This document shows, piece after piece, positions 36,657 to 50,068 of a stretch of 64,000 bases of DNA. Below the pieces are notes generated by a model. The model was not told where the DNA came from. It was given only the letters and a program-made list of their open reading frames with translations, and ran no database searches. Each line of letters begins with the position of its first letter. The first letter of the stretch is position 1. The position numbers and the translations under genes are program-made. Source of the stretch: Cellulomonas fulva. Lineage in GTDB: Bacteria > Actinomycetota > Actinomycetes > Actinomycetales > Cellulomonadaceae. Location: the NCBI RefSeq assembly GCF_018531375.1, contig NZ_JAHBOH010000002.1, positions 1 to 64,000 of the forward strand, read 5' to 3'.

Positions 36657-37678
36657 TCGCGGTCAGCGGCACCGGGACGTGGCCGGGCAGCGAGGTCCTG
36701 GAGGCGCAGAGCGTCGTCGTGGGCGACCTGACCGACACGCCGGCGGAGGTCGAGGGGCTCCCGTTCGCGGTGCACCTGCCCGCCCGCGGCCCGGGCGCGA
36801 CGCTCGTCGGACGGTCGCTCGCGATGCTGGTCGACCTCGCGGCCGAGCTCGGGCCGCACGGGTGGAAGCTGTCCGACCGTCCCGGCGGTGACGTGACGCG
36901 CGCACGTTCCCTGCTGCGGGAGGACCTCGACGCGCTCGCGGTCGCGTGCCACGGGTACGCGGGCCCGCTCGTCGTGCCCGTGCTCGGTCCGGTGAGCCTC
37001 GCCGCGGGCGTGTACCTCGCACGCGGCGACCGGGCGCTCGCGGACGCCGGCGCCGTACGGGAGCTCGCGGACTCGCTCGCGGAGGGGGTCGGCGAGCACC
37101 TGGCGGCGGTGCGGCGCGCGGCGCCCGGCGCGGTGCCGCAGGTGCTGGTGCACGAGCCGCTGCTCGCGCAGGCCACGGCGGGCGTCCTGCCGTCGTTCTC
37201 CGGCTACGCCCGGCTGCGCGCGCTGCCCGGGCCGCTCGCCGCCGAGCGGGTGGGCGCGGTGGTCACGGCCGCGCGCGGCGCTGGCGCGAGCACGGTCGTC
37301 GTGCACGGGGGAGCCGCCTGGACCACGCTCCCGGCCGTCCGCGCGAGCGGTGCGGACGGCATCGCGCTCGAGGTGGCCGGGCTGGACCAGGCGGCCTGGG
37401 AGCGGGTGGCGGAGGCGGTCGAGGGCGGCCTCCGCCTGTGGGCGCATGTGCCGCCGCAGGAGAGCTCGCAGTGCGCGGGGCCCGACGCGGTGGGCCAGGC
37501 GCGCACCCTCACCGCCCCGTGGCGCGCGGTCGGCCTGCCGGTCGCGGGGCTCGACGACGTGGTGCTGCTCGCCGGCCCGGTCGCCGGCGAGGCGCCCGCC
37601 GGCCCCGATGACGCGCGCGGGGCGCTCGCGGGCGTGGTGCGCGCGGGACGTGTCGTCGCGGAGCTGGTGCACGGCTGA
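36653..37678 (+). CDS. MetE-like (cobalamin-independent methionine synthase family) protein of unknown role
   Basis: A 341-residue protein with a TIM-barrel fold related to the C-terminal half of MetE. The segments TGTWPG near the start and [19 protein letters not shown] fit this. It is far shorter than MetE (about 750 residues), and the usual His-X-Cys zinc site is not evident, so methionine synthesis is doubtful. The gene lies between mnmA and ligA. Mycobacteria have a comparable short protein (Rv3015c) next to ligA. The GTG at 36653 overlaps mnmA by four bases, so the two are translationally coupled, which hints at a role tied to tRNA or sulfur chemistry. Confidence 0.78.
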   Translation: MIAVSGTGTWPGSEVLEAQSVVVGDLTDTPAEVEGLPFAVHLPARGPGATLVGRSLAMLVDLAAELGPHGWKLSDRPGGDVTRARSLLREDLDALAVACHGYAGPLVVPVLGPVSLAAGVYLARGDRALADAGAVRELADSLAEGVGEHLAAVRRAAPGAVPQVLVHEPLLAQATAGVLPSFSGYARLRALPGPLAAERVGAVVTAARGAGASTVVVHGGAAWTTLPAVRASGADGIALEVAGLDQAAWERVAEAVEGGLRLWAHVPPQESSQCAGPDAVGQARTLTAPWRAVGLPVAGLDDVVLLAGPVAGEAPAGPDDARGALAGVVRAGRVVAELVHG

Positions 37679-37679
37679 C

Positions 37680-37750
37680 GGTCGCACGGCTGAGGGGGGT
37701 TGACGGCTGCACGGCTGGGGGCTGCACAGCTGGGGGCCGCACGGCTGGTC
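37680..37750 (+). repeat. Degenerate short tandem repeats
   Basis: The motif GCACGGCTG, with variants, recurs four times at about 15-24 bp intervals within runs of G, between the MetE-like gene and the small membrane protein. It is probably slippage-derived. Confidence 0.6.
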
Positions 37751-37821
37751 GGGCCGGGCGCGTGCTCGTCGTAGGCTGCACGGGCGCGGGAACCGCCCGC
37801 CCACGGACGGGAGGCGACCCC

Positions 37822-41853
<4,032 letters not shown>

Positions 41854-41886
41854 GCCGAGCGCGACGTCGCCCGGCGCACCCCCGGG

Positions 41887-42543
41887 TCAGCCGCGCGCGG
41901 ACCAGAGCAGTCCGCGCTCGACGACCGTGCGCACCTGCGGGACCTCCAGGTCCGCGAGCTGGTGCCCGACCGTGCACACGAAGATCCGGCCCGCGCCCCA
42001 CCGCCGCGTCCACACGACCGGCGACGTGACCGGCCGGTGCCACGGGTCGTCGGCCCGCGCGGGCACGGTCGTGGTCGCGAGCACCTCGTTGAGCGGGTCC
42101 GTCAGCAGCCAGTACTGCTCGGACCGCAGGGAGAACGACGCCACGCCCTGCGTGATCGGGTGCTCCGCGTCCCGGACGTCGACGGTGTGCTCGACGACGT
42201 CGCCCGGGTGGGCCGCGAACTGCGCCCCCACCATCTGCAGGTAGTCCGTCGCCATCCGGAACGAGTCGACGACGCCGCCGTGCCACCCGGCGAAGCCCGT
42301 GCCCGCGGCGACCGCGGCGCGCAGGCCGCGCAGCTCGTCGGCCAGGATCTCGCCCATGGTCCAGCACTGGACGACGAGGTCGGTCGCCCGCATGGTGTCC
42401 TCGTCCGCGTAGACCTCGAGGGAGTCGGACACCGTCACCGCGAACCCGTGCTCGCGCAGGAAGGGCACGAACAGCTCGGCCGCCTCCACCGGCGCGTGGC
42501 CGTCCCATCCTCCGCGGACGACGAGTGCTCGCCGCTGCTGCAT
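41887..42543 (-). CDS. ThuA-like domain protein
   Basis: A 218-residue protein of the ThuA (trehalose utilisation, class I glutamine amidotransferase-like) fold. The start ALVVRGGWDGHAPVEAAELF and the segment GTGFAGWHGGVVDSFRMATDY are characteristic. In rhizobia thuA lies with thuB, a Gfo/Idh/MocA dehydrogenase, in trehalose-type disaccharide catabolism through 3-keto sugars. Here a Gfo/Idh/MocA gene lies in the divergent unit. The gene follows the ROK regulator on the same strand with a 50-bp gap and is probably co-transcribed. The ATG at 42543 is used; a GTG six bases earlier is also possible. Confidence 0.85.
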   Translation of the reverse strand: MQQRRALVVRGGWDGHAPVEAAELFVPFLREHGFAVTVSDSLEVYADEDTMRATDLVVQCWTMGEILADELRGLRAAVAAGTGFAGWHGGVVDSFRMATDYLQMVGAQFAAHPGDVVEHTVDVRDAEHPITQGVASFSLRSEQYWLLTDPLNEVLATTTVPARADDPWHRPVTSPVVWTRRWGAGRIFVCTVGHQLADLEVPQVRTVVERGLLWSARG

Positions 42544-42593
42544 CTCCACTGTGCCTCCGACGTCGTCGTACGGGGTCGTCCGGACTGTACGGG

Positions 42594-43775
42594 TCAGGTG
42601 ATCAGCGCGTCGATGGCCGCGGCCGAGAGCACGTGCTCGGAGGCCATCGCGCTCGCGCCCAGGACGCCGGCCGTCGCGCCCGTGCGGGACGCGACGATCC
42701 GCAGGTGCTGCGTCGCCAACGGCAGCGAGCGCCGGTAGACCACCTCGCGGATCCCGGCGATGAGGTGCTCGCCGGCCTCGGCGACCTGGCCGCCGATCAC
42801 GATCACCGAGGGGTTGAGCAGGCTCACGCACGCCGCCAGCACCCCGCCGATGTGGCGACCGGCGTCGCGGACGGCGCGGCCGGCGTCGATGTCACCGGCG
42901 CGCACGAGCGCGACCACGTCGGCGCTCGTCGTCGCCGGGACGCCGGCCTCGGTGAGGGCCGCGGCGATCGCGGGACCGCTCGCGATCGCCTCGAGGCAGC
43001 CCGAGTTGCCGCACCGGCAGGGCAGGTCGACGACGCCCGGGACGGCGACGTGCCCGATGTCGCCCGCGGCGCCCTGCGCGCCGCGACGCAGGGACCCGTC
43101 GGAGATCACGCCCGCCCCGATGCCGGTCGCGACCTTGACGAAGAGCAGGTGGTCCACGTCGCGCCACTGGCTGGTGTGCTCGCCGAGCGCCATGAGGTTC
43201 ACGTCGTTGTCGACCAGCACGGGCACGCGCAGGTGGGAGGAGAGGATGCCGGGGACGTCGGCGTCGTCCCACCCCGGCATGATCGGCGGGTTGATCGGCC
43301 GCCCCGTGGAGTGCTCGACCGGACCGGGCAGGCCGACGCCCACGCTCACCAGGTCCCGCGCGGGCCGCTCCGCCTTGTCCAGCAGCAGCTCGCCGATCTC
43401 GACGACGCGCTCCAGGACGGCGTGCGGCCCGGAGCCGATCGCGATCTGCTCACCGTGCTCGGCGAGCACGGTGCCCGCGAGGTCGGTCACCGCGAGCCGG
43501 GCGTGCGTCGCGCCCAGGTCCACCGCGAGGACCACGCGCGCCGCCGGGTTGAACGCGAACGTGGCGGGCGGGCGACCGCCCGTCGAGGTCGCCTCGCCCG
43601 CGGGGCTGACCAGCCCGGACGCGAGCAGCAGGTCGACGCGCGCCGCGATCGTGGAGCGGGACTGGCCGGTGGTCGTCGCGAGGTCCGACCGCGTACGGGG
43701 CTGGCCGTCGCGCAGGAGCTGGAACATCTCGCCGGCCCCGGTCGGGCGCGGGGCGAACTTGGTCAGCTCGTCCAT
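42594..43775 (-). CDS. ROK-family transcriptional regulator of the CUT2 sugar cluster
   Basis: A 393-residue protein. An N-terminal winged helix-turn-helix (about residues 15-60, around RTRSDLATTTGQSRSTIAARV) is joined to a ROK domain with the zinc motif CRCGNSGCLEA and sugar-site residues VDLGATHARLAV and VDNDVNLMALGEH. It is divergent from the importer operon and most likely represses it. The inverted repeat at 43838-43909 is its candidate operator. The ATG at 43775 is used, although a GTG at 43781 has the better-placed GGAG. Confidence 0.9.
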   Translation of the reverse strand: MDELTKFAPRPTGAGEMFQLLRDGQPRTRSDLATTTGQSRSTIAARVDLLLASGLVSPAGEATSTGGRPPATFAFNPAARVVLAVDLGATHARLAVTDLAGTVLAEHGEQIAIGSGPHAVLERVVEIGELLLDKAERPARDLVSVGVGLPGPVEHSTGRPINPPIMPGWDDADVPGILSSHLRVPVLVDNDVNLMALGEHTSQWRDVDHLLFVKVATGIGAGVISDGSLRRGAQGAAGDIGHVAVPGVVDLPCRCGNSGCLEAIASGPAIAAALTEAGVPATTSADVVALVRAGDIDAGRAVRDAGRHIGGVLAACVSLLNPSVIVIGGQVAEAGEHLIAGIREVVYRRSLPLATQHLRIVASRTGATAGVLGASAMASEHVLSAAAIDALIT

Positions 43776-43837
43776 GCGCACAGTGAACCACTCCGTCCTG
43801 GTCGGGCGTCGGCGTGCGGCGCACGCACCCTCGCCCC

Positions 43838-43909
43838 GGCTTCTGCAGATCGCGATTGTGTAACGCTGCCACACGGAAGACAACTTTTGCTTGACGTTCG
43901 GCAGAAGCC
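43838..43909. promoter_or_regulatory. Inverted repeat, candidate ROK operator
   Basis: GGCTTCTGC (43838-43846) and its exact complement GCAGAAGCC (43901-43909) are 54 bp apart in the divergent region. The second arm lies inside the spacer of the importer promoter, where binding would block RNA polymerase. Confidence 0.55.
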
Positions 43910-43919
43910 TGCCTAACTT
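43891..43919 (+). promoter_or_regulatory. Sigma-70-type leaderless promoter of the CUT2 operon
   Basis: TTGACG (43891-43896) and TAACTT (43914-43919) are separated by exactly 17 bases. The -10 ends 7 bases before the ATG at 43927, so the mRNA probably starts on the start codon. Confidence 0.8.
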
Positions 43920-43926
43920 CGTCCTC

Positions 43927-45507
43927 ATGGTCGACGAGGACCGCCCCGTCTGGGGCACACCGGACACCGGTGACGCAGCCGGCACCGCGCGCGGCGCATC
44001 AGCCGACGGCGCCCCGCTCCTGGCGATGCGCGGCATCGTCAAGCAGTTCCCCGGAGCCCGCGCGCTGGACGGCGTCGAGCTCGAGGTCCGCGCGGGGGAG
44101 GTGCACTGCCTGCTCGGGCAGAACGGCGCGGGGAAGTCGACGCTGATCAAGGTCCTGGCCGGCGCCCACCAGCCCGACGAGGGGGAGATCCTGCTCGACG
44201 GGCGGCGCGTGACGATCGCCGACCCCGTCGCCGGGCTCCGGCTCGGCGTGGCCACGATGTACCAGGAGCTCGACGTCGTGGACGGGCTCTCCGTCGCGGA
44301 GAACATCTTCCTGGGCCACGAGCTGACGAGCGGAGGGTTCACGCAGCGCCGTGCCCAGACGGCCCGGGCGCGGGAGCTCATGGAACGCCTCGGCCACGGC
44401 TCGATCGCACCGCACCGCGAGGTCGGCCGGCTCTCCGCCGCGTCCAAGCAGATCGTGAGCATGGCGCGGGCGCTGTCCCACGACGCGCGGGTGATCGTCA
44501 TGGACGAGCCGTCCGCCGTGCTCGACTCCGAGGAGGTCGCCACCCTCTTCCGCGTCGTGCGGGACCTCACGGCGCAGGGCGTCGCGGTGGTCTACATCTC
44601 CCACCGCCTCGAGGAGATCCGGCAGATCGGGGACCGAATCACGGTCCTCAAGGACGGCCGGACGGTCGCGACGGGCCTCCCGGCGACCACGCCGACGCCC
44701 GACCTGATCCGCCTGATGACGGGCCGCAACGTCGAGTTCGCGATCCCGCGACGGCCGCCGGTGCGCGAGGACGCGCCCGTGGTGCTGGAGGTCGAGGCGC
44801 TGGGCCTGACCGGCGTGTTCGAGGGGGTGTCGTTCACGGTCCGGGAGGGCGAGGTCGTCGGGCTCGCCGGGCTCGTCGGCTCGGGCCGCTCCGAGATCCT
44901 CGAGTCGGTCTTCGGGGCACGCCGCACGACGAGCGGGCGCGTCACGGTCGCCGGCCGTCGCCTGCGCACGGGCTCGGTCGCGGACGCCGTCGACGCGGGC
45001 GTGGGGCTGTGCCCGGAGGAGCGCAAGAGCCAGGGGCTGCTCCTCGACGAGCCGGTGTACCGCAACATCACGCTGTCCTCCTTCGCCCGGACCGCGCGCG
45101 GCGGGATGCTCGACGAGGGCGCCGAGCGCGCGCAGGCGCAGGAGCAGGTCCGCGCGCTCGAGGTCCGGCCGCAGGACGTCGCGCGCACGGCGCGGACGCT
45201 CTCGGGCGGCAACCAGCAGAAGGTCGTGCTCGCGCGGTGGCTCGTGCACGGCTGCAAGGTCCTGCTGCTCGACGAGCCGACGCGCGGCGTCGACGTCGGC
45301 GCACGGGCCGAGATCTACGCGCTCGTGGCGCAGCTGACGGCGGCGGGCGCCGCGGTCGTCGTCGTCTCGAGCGAGATCGAGGAGGTGCTCGGCCTGGCCG
45401 ACCGCGTCCTCGTCGTCTCCGAGGGTCGCGTGGTCCACTCCGGGCCGGCGGCCGACATCGACGAGCATCGGGTCCTCGACCTCGTGATGGAAGGGAGTGC
45501 CGCGTGA
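43927..45507 (+). CDS. Sugar ABC importer ATPase, two-domain CUT2 type (RbsA/XylG-like)
   Basis: A 526-residue ATPase with two nucleotide-binding domains, as in ribose, xylose and galactose importers. Domain 1 has Walker A GQNGAGKST and domain 2 a degenerate Walker A ([10 protein letters not shown]), with the signature LSGGNQQKVVLARWL and Walker B KVLLLDEPTRGVD. This asymmetry is normal for the family. The ATG at 43927 is set by the promoter (see 43891-43919) and agrees with homology beginning near residue 35. The stop overlaps the permease start by four bases (GTGA). Confidence 0.94.
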   Translation: MVDEDRPVWGTPDTGDAAGTARGASADGAPLLAMRGIVKQFPGARALDGVELEVRAGEVHCLLGQNGAGKSTLIKVLAGAHQPDEGEILLDGRRVTIADPVAGLRLGVATMYQELDVVDGLSVAENIFLGHELTSGGFTQRRAQTARARELMERLGHGSIAPHREVGRLSAASKQIVSMARALSHDARVIVMDEPSAVLDSEEVATLFRVVRDLTAQGVAVVYISHRLEEIRQIGDRITVLKDGRTVATGLPATTPTPDLIRLMTGRNVEFAIPRRPPVREDAPVVLEVEALGLTGVFEGVSFTVREGEVVGLAGLVGSGRSEILESVFGARRTTSGRVTVAGRRLRTGSVADAVDAGVGLCPEERKSQGLLLDEPVYRNITLSSFARTARGGMLDEGAERAQAQEQVRALEVRPQDVARTARTLSGGNQQKVVLARWLVHGCKVLLLDEPTRGVDVGARAEIYALVAQLTAAGAAVVVVSSEIEEVLGLADRVLVVSEGRVVHSGPAADIDEHRVLDLVMEGSAA

Positions 45508-46553
45508 GCGAGAGCAACCTCGCGTCGAGCGCCGCAGACGTTCCGGCCGACGCAGCGCCGCCGGCGGTCCGGCCGCCCCGGGCCCGGGCGTCCGGCCTGC
45601 ACGGTGCGGCAGCACGCAACCTGGGTCTCGTGATCGCGCTCGTCGCGATCTGCGTCGTCGGGATCGTCACGGCGGGGGACCGGTTCTGGGACCTGTCCAA
45701 CGCGCTGACCATCCTGCGGCTCGCGTCGGTGATCGGCGTGCTGTCGATCGGGATGACGTTCGTGATCACGGGCGGCGGCATCGACCTGTCCGTGGGCTCG
45801 GTGCTCGGGCTCGCGTCGGTGTGGGCGTCCACGCTGGCCACGCAGACCATGGCGCGCGACTCGCACTGGGTGGTGATGGCCGTGTGCGCGATCGCCGTCG
45901 GCATCGGCGCCGGCCTCGTGAACGGGGTTCTGATCGCCTACGGGAAGGTGGTCGCGTTCATCGCGACCCTCGCCATGATGGTCGCCGCCCGCGGGCTCGC
46001 CGAGATGATCGCGAACCGGCAGACCCAGGTGGTGCGCGTCCCGGAGTTCATCTCGTTCTTCCGCATGTCGCCCCTGGGCGTGCCGATGCTGGTCTGGATC
46101 TTCGCGGTGGTGGCGGTCGCGGGCTGGGTCCTGCTGAACCGCACGACGTTCGGCCGCCGCACGGTCGCGGTCGGCGGGAACGCCGAGGCCGCGCGCCTCG
46201 CCGGGATCAAGGTGCAGCGCCACACGATGTACCTGTACGCGCTGGCCGGGCTCGCGGCCGGCGTCGCCGGCCTCATGATGCTCGGCCGGACCACGGCCGG
46301 CAGCTCCACCAACGGCCAGCTCTACGAGCTCGACGCGATCGCCGCGGTCGTCGTGGGCGGGACGCTGCTGTCCGGCGGCCGCGGCACGATCGTCGGCACC
46401 GTCCTGGGCGTCCTCATCTTCACGACGCTCACCAACGTGTTCACGCAGAACAACCTGTCGATCTCCGCCCAGTCCATCGCGAAGGGCGCGATCATCGTCG
46501 GCGCGGTGCTGCTGCAGCAGCGGTTCGCCGACCGCTCCCGCGCCGGGACGTAG
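45504..46553 (+). CDS. Sugar ABC importer permease, CUT2 type (RbsC-like)
   Basis: A 349-residue membrane protein with eight to ten predicted helices. The conserved segment GMTFVITGGGIDLSVGSVLGL and later VGGNAEAARLAGI are signatures of RbsC/XylH permeases. An Ala/Pro-rich cytoplasmic tail of about 40 residues precedes the first helix. The GTG at 45504 overlaps the ATPase gene. It forms the channel for the sugar delivered by the binding protein downstream. Confidence 0.93.
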   Translation: MSESNLASSAADVPADAAPPAVRPPRARASGLHGAAARNLGLVIALVAICVVGIVTAGDRFWDLSNALTILRLASVIGVLSIGMTFVITGGGIDLSVGSVLGLASVWASTLATQTMARDSHWVVMAVCAIAVGIGAGLVNGVLIAYGKVVAFIATLAMMVAARGLAEMIANRQTQVVRVPEFISFFRMSPLGVPMLVWIFAVVAVAGWVLLNRTTFGRRTVAVGGNAEAARLAGIKVQRHTMYLYALAGLAAGVAGLMMLGRTTAGSSTNGQLYELDAIAAVVVGGTLLSGGRGTIVGTVLGVLIFTTLTNVFTQNNLSISAQSIAKGAIIVGAVLLQQRFADRSRAGT

Positions 46554-46643
46554 CCCCCGCGCCACCACCCTCGCCTCAGCCCGCGCCGGCGTCCGCAGCA
46601 CGTCGGCGTACCTCTCGCGCACCATCGATCAAGGAGGATCGCC

Positions 46644-47699
46644 ATGTCCGCACGTCCCCGTCGCCGCTGGGTCGCAGCCGCAGGAGCCGTCGCCGCAGCC
46701 TCGCTGCTCGTCGCCGGCTGCACGTCGAACGAGCCGCAGGAGACCGAGGAGACCGCCACGCAGGAGGCGCCGCAGGCACCGTCGGGCGGGAACGACGAGC
46801 AGGGTGACGAGGTCGTCATCGGCTTCTCGGCCCCGGCCTCGGACCACGGCTGGATGGGCTCGATCACCAAGTCGGCCCAGGACGTCGCCGCGGAGTACCC
46901 CGACATCGACCTGCGGGTCGCCGAGGGCACCAACGACGTGAACCTGCAGATCAGCCAGATCGAGCAGTTCATCAACGACGGCGTCGACGCGATCGTGCTG
47001 CTGCCCTTCGACGGCGCGGCGCTCACCGAGGTCGCCATCAAGGCCATGCAGGCCGGCATCGTCGTGGTCAACGTGGACCGCGAGTTCGACGACCCGACCG
47101 CCGCGCGCACCACCGTGCTCGGCGACAACTACGGGATGGGCATCAGCGCGGGCCGGTTCATCTGCGACCAGCTCGGCGGCACCCCCGACGCGAAGGTCGC
47201 GGAGATCGCCGGCATCGACTCCCTGCCGCTCACGCAGGACCGCAGCAAGGGCTTCGCGGACGCGCTGGGCGAGTGCGGGCTCAAGGTCAGCAACCGCGTC
47301 GCCGCGGACTTCACGGTCCAGGGCGGCGAGGCCGCGGCCGCGAACCTGCTGCAGGCCGCGCCGGAGCTCGACGCGATCTGGAACCACGACGACGACCAGG
47401 GCGTCGGCGTCCTCGCCGCGATCGAGGCGGCGAACCGCGACGAGTTCTTCATGGTCGGCGGCGCCGGCTCGAAGAACGTCATGGAGGCCATCAAGGCCGA
47501 CGACACCGTGCTCAAGGCGACGGTCATCTACCCCTCCACGCAGGCGGCGGACGGCATCAAGCTCGCCCGGCTCCTGGTCCAGGGCAAGTCGATGAGCGAC
47601 CTGGTCGAGGTCGAGGTGCCCCGCACGGTCCAGCTGTACGCGCCGGTCGTCACCAAGGAGAACGTCGACCAGTACCTGCCGACGGCCTTCGAGTCCTGA
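46644..47699 (+). CDS. Sugar ABC importer, lipoprotein substrate-binding protein, CUT2 type (RbsB-like)
   Basis: A 351-residue family 2 binding protein. The signal peptide ends in the lipobox LVAGC (Cys28). The mature domain begins VVIGFSAPASDHGWMGSI and contains DGVDAIVLLPFDGAALTEV, both typical of RbsB-type folds that bind monosaccharides or small glycosides. AAGGAGG lies seven bases before the ATG. The order ATPase-permease-binding protein matches other actinobacterial CUT2 operons. The ligand is unknown. Confidence 0.93.
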   Translation: MSARPRRRWVAAAGAVAAASLLVAGCTSNEPQETEETATQEAPQAPSGGNDEQGDEVVIGFSAPASDHGWMGSITKSAQDVAAEYPDIDLRVAEGTNDVNLQISQIEQFINDGVDAIVLLPFDGAALTEVAIKAMQAGIVVVNVDREFDDPTAARTTVLGDNYGMGISAGRFICDQLGGTPDAKVAEIAGIDSLPLTQDRSKGFADALGECGLKVSNRVAADFTVQGGEAAAANLLQAAPELDAIWNHDDDQGVGVLAAIEAANRDEFFMVGGAGSKNVMEAIKADDTVLKATVIYPSTQAADGIKLARLLVQGKSMSDLVEVEVPRTVQLYAPVVTKENVDQYLPTAFES

Positions 47700-47706
47700 C
47701 CCACGC

Positions 47707-47738
47707 GGGTGGGGGCGGCTCAGCGGTCGCCCCCACCC
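47707..47738 (+). terminator. Stem-loop after the CUT2 binding-protein gene
   Basis: Arms GGGTGGGGGCG (47707-47717) and CGCCCCCACCC (47728-47738) form a perfect 11-bp stem with a 10-base loop, seven bases past the stop. It likely limits read-through into the oxidoreductase gene and stabilises the upstream mRNA. Confidence 0.75.
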
Positions 47739-47758
47739 CGGTTCCGAGAGGAGGGACC

Positions 47759-48994
47759 ATGACGGCATCCGCTGCGGACCGTCCGCGCCTCGGCGTGGGC
47801 ATGGTCGGCTACGCGTTCATGGGGGTCGCGCACTCGCAGGCGTGGCGCAACGCCCCGCGCTTCTTCGACCTGCCGGCGGACGTCGACATGGCGGTGGTCG
47901 CCGGCCGCAACCCGGCGAACGTGCGCGCGGCCGCGGACCGGCTCGGCTGGCGCAGGGCGGTGACGGACTGGCGCGAGCTCGTCGCGTCCGACGAGGTCGA
48001 CCTGGTCGACATCTGCACGCCGGGCGACCTGCACGCGCAGATCGCGCTCGCGGCGCTCGCCGCCGGCAAGCACGTGCTGTGCGAGAAGCCTCTCGCCAAC
48101 TCGGTCGCCGAGGCGCAGGAGATGGCCGACGCCGCCGCGGCCGCGCCGGGCCAGGTCGCGATGGTCGGCTTCACCTACCGGCGCGTCCCGGCCGTCCAGC
48201 TCGCGCGCACGCTCGTCGCGGACGGGCGGATCGGCCAGGTGCGCCACGTCCGGGCGCAGTACCTGCAGGACTGGATCGCGGACCCGCAGGCACCGCTCTC
48301 CTGGCGCCTGGACAAGCAGAAGGCGGGCTCGGGTGCGCTCGGAGACATCGGCGCGCACGTGGTCGACCTGGCCCAGTTCGTCACGGGTGAGGAGGTCACC
48401 GGAGTGAGCGCGGTGCTGGAGACCTTCGTGACCGAGCGGCCCGTGGCCGAGGAGTTCACGGGGCTGTCCGGCTCGTCGTCGGGCTCGGGCGCGACCGGCC
48501 CCGTGACGGTCGACGACGCGGCGGTGTTCCTGGGCCGGATGAGCGGCGGCGGCCTGGCGACGTTCGAGGCCACGCGGTTCGCGTACGGGCGCAAGAACGC
48601 GATCCGGCTGGAGATCAACGGGTCGGCCGGCTCGCTCGCGTTCGACTTCGAGGACATGAACGTCCTGCACTTCTTCGACGCCCACGAGCCCGCCGCGACG
48701 GCGGGCTTCCGGCGGATCGTCGTGACCGAGCCCGAGCACGCGTACGTCGCCGCCTGGTGGCCCGCGGGGCACGGGCTGGGCTACGAGCACGCGTTCACGC
48801 ACCAGGCCGTGGACCTGGTGCGCGGCGTCGTCGCGGGCGAGCACCCGACCCCGACGTTCGCCGACGGGCTGCAGGTGCAGCGCGTGCTCGACGCCGTCGA
48901 GCGCTCCGCCGCGGCACAGAGCACCTGGACCCCGGTCACCACCAGCGCGAGCCGGCCCGCGGCCGCGCGCGACGTCGAGGAGGCCCTGCGATGA
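47759..48994 (+). CDS. Gfo/Idh/MocA-family oxidoreductase
   Basis: A 411-residue NAD(P)-dependent sugar oxidoreductase. The Rossmann start [19 protein letters not shown] binds the cofactor, and [12 protein letters not shown] carries the catalytic lysine of the family. The C-terminal alpha/beta domain is complete. Such enzymes oxidise a sugar or inositol hydroxyl, often at C3. GAGAGGAGGG precedes the ATG at 47759. The next gene, a TIM-barrel isomerase, overlaps its stop by four bases, so the two probably act in sequence on the imported sugar. Confidence 0.92.
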   Translation: MTASAADRPRLGVGMVGYAFMGVAHSQAWRNAPRFFDLPADVDMAVVAGRNPANVRAAADRLGWRRAVTDWRELVASDEVDLVDICTPGDLHAQIALAALAAGKHVLCEKPLANSVAEAQEMADAAAAAPGQVAMVGFTYRRVPAVQLARTLVADGRIGQVRHVRAQYLQDWIADPQAPLSWRLDKQKAGSGALGDIGAHVVDLAQFVTGEEVTGVSAVLETFVTERPVAEEFTGLSGSSSGSGATGPVTVDDAAVFLGRMSGGGLATFEATRFAYGRKNAIRLEINGSAGSLAFDFEDMNVLHFFDAHEPAATAGFRRIVVTEPEHAYVAAWWPAGHGLGYEHAFTHQAVDLVRGVVAGEHPTPTFADGLQVQRVLDAVERSAAAQSTWTPVTTSASRPAAARDVEEALR

Positions 48995-49992
48995 CCCGAC
49001 CCGTCACCCTGTTCACCGGCCAGTGGGCGGACCTGCCGTTCGAGGAGGTCGCGCGCCTGGCCGCGGGCTGGGGCTACGACGGCCTGGAGATCGCCTGCTG
49101 GGGCGACCACCTGGACCCGTGGCGCTGGGACGACGACGACTACGTCGCGGACCGGCTCGAGGTGCTGGAACGGCACGGACTGAAGGTCTGGGCGATCTCC
49201 AACCACCTCAAGGGCCAGGCGGTCTGCGACGACCCGATCGACCAGCGGCACCGCGACATCCTCCCGGACGTCGTGTGGGGCGACGGCGACCCGGAGGGCG
49301 TGCGGCAGCGTGCGGCGCAGGAGATGCAGCACACCGCCCGCCTCGCGGCCCGCCTCGGCGTGCGGACCGTCGTCGGGTTCACCGGGTCCTCGATCTGGAA
49401 GTACGTCGCGATGTTCCCGCCGGTCTCCGCCGCCGCGATCGACGCGGGCTACCAGGACTTCGCCGACCGCTGGAACCCGATCCTCGACGTGTTCGACGAG
49501 GTGGGCGTGCGGTTCGCGCACGAGGTGCACCCGTCGGAGATCGCCTACGACTACTGGACGACGCAGCGCACGCTCGAGGCGATCGGCCACCGGGAGGCCT
49601 TCGGGCTCAACTGGGACCCCAGCCACTTCATGTGGCAGCAGCTCGACCCGGTGGACTTCATCCTCGAGCACCGGGACCGGATCTACCACGTGGACTGCAA
49701 GGACGTGAAGCTCCGGCTGGGGAACGGCCGCAACGGCCGGCTCGGCTCGCACCTGCCGTGGGCGGACCTGCGCCGCGGGTGGGACTTCGTGTCGACCGGC
49801 CGCGGCGACGTGCCGTGGGAGGCGTCGTTCCGGGCGCTCAACGCGATCGGCTACGACGGCCCGATCTCGGTCGAGTGGGAGGACGCGGGCATGGACCGCC
49901 TGCTGGGCGCGCCGGAGGCGCTCGAGTTCGTCCGGCGCAACGCGTTCGACCCGCCCGCGGCGGCGTTCGACGCGGCGTTCAGCTCGCGCTGA
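48991..49992 (+). CDS. Sugar phosphate isomerase/epimerase family protein (AP endonuclease 2 fold)
   Basis: A 333-residue TIM-barrel protein of the xylose isomerase-like family. Metal ligands are likely the Glu in [15 protein letters not shown], the Asp/His in [11 protein letters not shown], the His/Asp in IYHVDCKDV and the Glu in [10 protein letters not shown]. Family members isomerise or epimerise keto-sugars, dehydrate inosose, or cleave 3-keto-glycosides. Overlap with the Gfo/Idh/MocA gene (ATGA) indicates a shared pathway. The exact reaction cannot be told from sequence. No terminator is evident after it. Confidence 0.88.
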   Translation: MTRPVTLFTGQWADLPFEEVARLAAGWGYDGLEIACWGDHLDPWRWDDDDYVADRLEVLERHGLKVWAISNHLKGQAVCDDPIDQRHRDILPDVVWGDGDPEGVRQRAAQEMQHTARLAARLGVRTVVGFTGSSIWKYVAMFPPVSAAAIDAGYQDFADRWNPILDVFDEVGVRFAHEVHPSEIAYDYWTTQRTLEAIGHREAFGLNWDPSHFMWQQLDPVDFILEHRDRIYHVDCKDVKLRLGNGRNGRLGSHLPWADLRRGWDFVSTGRGDVPWEASFRALNAIGYDGPISVEWEDAGMDRLLGAPEALEFVRRNAFDPPAAAFDAAFSSR

Positions 49993-50068
49993 CGGCCTCA
50001 GGACCGGATCGCGGACACGCGCGGGACGACGAGGGGCGGCGCGCAGGGCGCGGGACGATACTGACCAG

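Noticed and set aside
36653..37678. Functional methionine synthase metE
   Set aside because: Less than half of the normal length and no evident zinc-binding His/Cys set.
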